Shown: positions 59,561 to 64,000 of the stretch, piece after piece
How positions within the stretch are numbered: position 1 is the stretch's first letter
Layout: each line of letters opens with the position of its first letter
Origin: Parelaphostrongylus tenuis
Lineage: Eukaryota > Nematoda > Chromadorea > Rhabditida > Metastrongylidae
Assembly (NCBI GenBank): GCA_019055375.1
Contig: JAHQIW010003648.1
Location: 62,001-126,000 of the forward strand
Direction of reading: 5' to 3'
Length of the DNA: 64,000 nucleotides
Program-made: the position numbers and the translations under genes
The notes under the pieces: model-generated
Databases searched by the model: none
What the model saw: only the letters and a program-made list of their open reading frames with translations
What the model was told of the DNA's origin: nothing

Positions 59561-61097
59561 TTGTAGCGAACTCTTAAACTTTAGATAGGAAAAATCTTTT
59601 TGATTATAACGGTACACTTGGCTTTCGGAGGAGATTTCTTTTAGCTTTGTAAAGACCGAAAGAATTTTGAGTTCCACACACAGTGAGCACTTCTGGTCGG
59701 CTAGAGTGTGTGTACAGCTGTAGTACTAAAGAGCAAACCAATTCTTCATTCAGAAAGATTTGCTTTATCTGAAGGTTAAAAAATTTTGTTGTAAAAAAAC
59801 TTTTATCAGGCGATGAATCTTCAAATGTGAAGCAATATCTCATTTTGACTGGTACGGCATTAAAAACAAGCATTATGATAAATAAAATATACCTTTGAAA
59901 TTTACTTGATTTAAACTATTCGATAAACTACAGAAACGTTTCACAAAAACATAAAGTACGTTATTACTGAAGGCCTCAAATGGCTCCGCCATAATGCGAC
60001 AGTACCCTCGCATTGCACTGTATAAGTGCCAATAACAACCATATGCATGGCTCAAAAACAGCTATCAGACAGAGTGTTGGCAATTATTTGAAAGCCTAAA
60101 TTTTGGGGACTGCTGTAGATGTTCGTGTTTTGAGAAGACTTTTTTATTGCACTGTATCATCCAAATAAAAATTATGTCTCACACCTACCGCGCGCTTTTA
60201 TTCTTACTTTGCTGAAAAAATGAAAAGCATATGAACGTGTAGAGGAAATCTTGTAGCAGCAGAGTCATATGTTTCATCCAGAGTTTCTTTTAAAGCGGAG
60301 AAGAATCGTAAATTCAGTTAACAAAAATCTCACTACATATGTGGGTTGCGCCGCCGCGATCAATTGGCTACGTATCGATTCACGCAGCTCAACACACTAG
60401 ATGCCTTGGAAACGCACGGTGTATGTGAAACTCAGTCTTATTTTCACCTCTACATTGCACTGAAACGGTCTTTTCAGAAAATAAGTAAGCGTTGGAGTTG
60501 TCGAAATATACTCTATCGAATGGATACTTATGTGTTAGAGGAATTTTGAGAGAAACACTCGTGTGTAAACATTAAACTTCTCTTTTTGCTACTTCGCTGT
60601 AAAAAGAACTTTTTTTTGGAAAACGAGCATGTATAGTACTCACAGAGATTCAATCCCAAGAGGGTTTGTTAACGCTCTTACGAGGAATTCTTGTCCAGCG
60701 AAAGGGCTCGTTTCCTCATTTGTTTTCGTGTAACGGAAAAGAACGAAACAATCAGTTATTAGCCAAAAAATAAAAATTGTGTTTAACGATGCAATTCTAC
60801 ATTGAAAAATCCATTTTTTCGAACTGTTTACCTATTTGCTACGGAGGATTGTTGTAAAATGTAAGTCGATAATATAATGAGTTCTCCATGGAGTATCTTA
60901 AAATTGTTAATTGATGTTTTTACTAATATGAATTTAGCTAAAGGAGAAAAAAAATAATCAAAGTAATTTTCTAAATAAATGCCAGATGTGTATCCGGGTG
61001 CACACCCATTAGAGCGAACTCCAGTGGGTCGAAATATCGCTGCCAGGAGTGTGTCAAAACTGACAAGCGCGGTGCCCAAGGTGTTAGGTCAACTTAC

Positions 61098-61200
61098 CCG
61101 AACTAATGCAGTCACAGTCTCTAATATAATCGCGATGTTCCTAGACTGTACGTTTATATCGTTCAAAGTAAAGGTCATAACGATTAAGATCTTCTTCACG
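61098..61200 (-). CDS. unassigned exon-like segment
   Basis: An AAATTTCAG acceptor and a CGG|GTAAGT donor frame 103 nt that are open only in one frame (34 codons, including VMTFTLNDINVQS). Splice sites are strong, but I do not recognise the product. It could be an exon of the channel gene or of another minus-strand gene, or chance. Confidence 0.3.
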
Positions 61201-61674
61201 CTGAAATTTTCTTTTAGGGATATGGTAATTCCAATGAACTTATCCCAAGCAGTTGATGTCTCGTAACCACTACGAGTGGCTACTTGCCGAGGCGATTTGC
61301 GAGATTCTACTTCGTGCTTCTTTTCTGTACATACTGGCTGTTCAAGCAAAGGTGACTTTACAAAATGAGCGGTAGAGCAGAAGACAACCGCCAGTACTGC
61401 ACATCGAAATACAACTACTCCTCCCTTATCAATGAAGCACACGAGACAAGACAAGATCTTTGCTTCACCCCTTGAGTCTCAAATGGCACGTATGTGTGCC
61501 ATCGTTCGCAACATCGTTCGCTAAGATTTTCTACGGCGCATGCAGCAATGGAAACTATCGTACCATCATTGTAACGCGCTGCACTCGTCAGGCCCACCGC
61601 AAGGCCGTGCTGCTTGCCACATGAAAAATGAACATCAATCTTAGTATTCAAAGAACCACCTCTGGAGGCGGATA

Positions 61675-61688
61675 GTGGGGGGGGGGGT
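61675..61688. repeat. poly-G run
   Basis: About a dozen consecutive G residues; other runs occur as C near 264 and as G near 11353. Prone to assembly error. Confidence 0.9.
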
Positions 61689-62649
61689 CAGGAGAGTCAG
61701 CGATAAATTTCATTTCAATTTAATTAGGGCGAATGCTAAAATAACTCCACAGAGAAAATTTGTTGAAAGCTATGAAAACGAAACGTTACTGAATTGAACT
61801 TTCTATAAGAACCCTGCATAGCTTAATAATCTTGGAAAAGTACTGATTTAGCAATATTAGAATAAGCGCTGCACAATACATTGATGATTATCATAATCTA
61901 CAAGCTTCAGTTTATATCCCCGATACCTTCGATGTTCTTACGAGTTACGTGGATTCCAGAAAATTATATCACACGCGCTTTAAAGCTAATCCAGAAGTGC
62001 AACGGTTTCCCTAAGCTGCTGTCGCATACCAGAATTACTCATCGGATGATTCCGTTACTGAGTTAAACCATAAATAGGTTATTTGTGAACATATCTCAGC
62101 ACCGAGATCCGTTGTACCCCAAACAGTTCTTGAGAAACAAGCATCTTTGGCTGTTGTTGAGTATTTATGTTCTCATTGAATCGCTTCACTTCTACGATCT
62201 TCACAGTCTTGACGTGTTGAATGAGGTAGAAGTGCAGATATTTGGTATTTGAGAAGAGAACAGGAATTTCTTCACATACACGATGAGTAAACTTACATCA
62301 TTCTATCCATATCGCATTCGATAATTGCATCATGAAGTTTTTACCTCACTTGGAAAATACTGAATACGCCATATTAGAGCATTTACGATGTCTTGTGATT
62401 ATAATTTCTTTGCTGAATGATTTATTGAGCTCTCTAAGAATGGATGAGTTTGTATGCTTCAGACAGAAGCGAACTCAGGCAACAGCTGCCAATTTCGATT
62501 CCGCTGCTTGGGGCAGCTTTGGTAGAAGTACTGCCTAAACTTACAATTCCAGTAAAAATAATGTCCCGTTTATCCAGCCATTTCTTGTGAACGGAACAAG
62601 TATTGTTATAAGACCTGGCGATAGAGTGTTCGGGTACAGTTTACCTAAT

Positions 62650-62885
62650 CTTTTGTATAATATACAAGACCAATAAATGGGCGAAACGAGTAGACGCGCC
62701 CGTAGAGAAGAATACTTAGTCGGCAAGCTCAGAGCTCAGCCAAAAACCCCCTTAGGCTCGCATAGGACACAAATGTATGACGCAGAGGATTTCAAAATAG
62801 AAGTTATCATCTTCGCACAGGAGTACAGAACAGTTCGTATGATTCTCGTAGCATTGTGGATGATTCCACGATGCCAGACATGAAT
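62650..62885 (+). mobile_element. Penelope-like element GIY-YIG nuclease relic
   Basis: Plus strand reads MGETSRRARREEYLVGKLRA then KTPLGSHR and FKIEVIIFAQEYRTVRMIL, matching the GIY-YIG pattern IGETGR...REHL.GK...TPLG.H. A stop just before and a short end mark it as dead. About 45% identical in protein to the relic at 58371. Confidence 0.65.
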
Positions 62886-63869
62886 CTCAAGGAGTATGTT
62901 TAGTTATCACACATGATTTGACACAGTATGAAAGACTGTTAATTTAATTAGAGGTGCATTGGCCACCCATAAGAAGTCTGCGCAGTTCGTCTCGCCAGGG
63001 AAAACTCAGTAAAAGACTCATAGAAAGCGATAAGTGAGTGGAGAAGATGTTTTGTTTATAATGCGATTGAGATTCCCAAGCTTGGTGATCTCTTCTGTTG
63101 AAGTTATTGAATGTAGACAACCTGATTTTCTAACGCCCTGAAGAAGGCGGAATATGCTGAAGTTCAAGCTTTTTGATTAAATTGCGTTATAGCAACCTCG
63201 TTTTTGGCATGTCAAGAAAAACTGTAAGCCACTGAACAATTGCGAGGTTTATATATAAGTAATCTTGAAAATTGCTAGAGAAAGCATTGAATATTCGAAA
63301 AATACATTAGTAGCGGTTAGGCAAGTCTATTTAATCGTTTATAGCGCACCTGCAAAATGTAGAAACCGTACAATCTCTCGAATTCGATCGACACTGCCAG
63401 GCGGTGCCACAGACCAGCAGTATAAGTCTAAAAACTCACTGCTCTAACTCAACAAACGTTTGAATGCAACGATGCTCATCTATCGTGATCATTGCAGAAA
63501 ATCACTTTCCACTGAATTCGCCACATAAACTTGTTATTTTCAAGTGACCGAGTGGTTAACTATTTAGACCGCAACTCTTACGCACACTTATTAATACCAA
63601 CTTTCATTGAACATTGTTAAGGATAATCAGTAACTAAATCTACTGATGAGCTTACACGTGTTTATAAAGAATCTTTATCATAGGCTGATATTTCGACGGT
63701 TTTACCTTTTTCGGAACTGTTATGATGCGACTCGAATATATATACTGCAATAATCACACAGAAATGGTCATTTATCAGAACTGGGCGGCATTAAGGTGGC
63801 CGACATTGAACGGTAGTTCCACAGAACTCAGGAATGGTTTGGTGTGTTACAACGGGAACTACTCTTGAT

Positions 63870-64000
63870 AATTCTTTTTTGAGTCATATAGATTGCCCAT
63901 AACAGACCACATGCATGACTCAAATAAAGCATTATCTTAAAATTTGAGCGTGGTTTCAAAAAAACACTCGAAACGAACAGTACTCATTTTTTGTGGTAGC
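63870..64000. repeat. MITE right end, cut by the window edge
   Basis: TTAAAATTTGAGCGTGGTTT and CACTCGAAACGAACAGTACT form the right TIR of the 58925 family. Confidence 0.7.

Larger units (their letters stand above)
59900..64000. other. right end of window, no complete gene
   Basis: Apart from the exon-like segment at 61098-61200, a Penelope relic (62650-62885), a G-run and MITE fragments (60000-60065, 63870-64000), I see no supported exon. A GC-richer minus-strand open stretch at 61415-61651 looks coding-like but matches no family I know. Confidence 0.4.

Overview
The window looks like nuclear DNA of a clade V parasitic nematode, most likely a strongylid of hookworm type. The basis is small phased exons separated by large AT-rich introns, TTTCAG-type acceptors, RTE retrotransposon remnants of the kind common in hookworms, and three metazoan membrane-protein genes. 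No open reading frame covers a whole gene. I rebuilt four genes exon by exon from splice sites, codon phase and family motifs. The species call is inference.

Layout. (1) 1461-3426, minus: N-terminal half of a METTL13-type methyltransferase (eEF1A lysine/N-terminal methyltransferase family), six exons, leaving the window on the left. (2) 6077-16136, minus: a complete 12-exon ENPP4/5-like ectonucleotide pyrophosphatase/phosphodiesterase, about 520 residues, with signal peptide, all seven expected metal/nucleophile residues and a C-terminal membrane anchor, but with a one-base frame break at an A8 run in exon 7. (3) 19352-51948, plus: a roughly 24-exon, 32.6-kb gene for an ELAPOR1/KIAA1324 (EIG121)-family type I membrane glycoprotein with cysteine-rich GTFS-type repeats, a lectin-like (MRH-like) region, one membrane helix and an acidic tail. 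Its last exon lies 4 kb beyond the apparent stop. (4) 52707-55923, minus: the four-helix channel part of a Cys-loop ligand-gated ion channel with a PAR motif before M2 (predicted anion channel); its extracellular domain should lie at higher coordinates, partly or wholly outside the window.

ENPP and ELAPOR diverge from a 3.2-kb intergenic region; ELAPOR and the channel converge with about 0.76 kb between their stops. The genes do not form an obvious pathway, although ENPP, ELAPOR and the channel are all predicted membrane proteins.

Most remaining DNA is repeats: four antisense RTE fragments, two mariner relics, two Penelope-like GIY-YIG relics, three tRNA-derived SINE-like families (one with clear 12-14 bp target-site duplications, one built as a palindromic pair of tRNA-like heads), several MITE or foldback families with long inverted arms, and clusters of a degenerate repeat of about 150 bp. 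I see no rRNA gene, CRISPR array or convincing functional tRNA gene.
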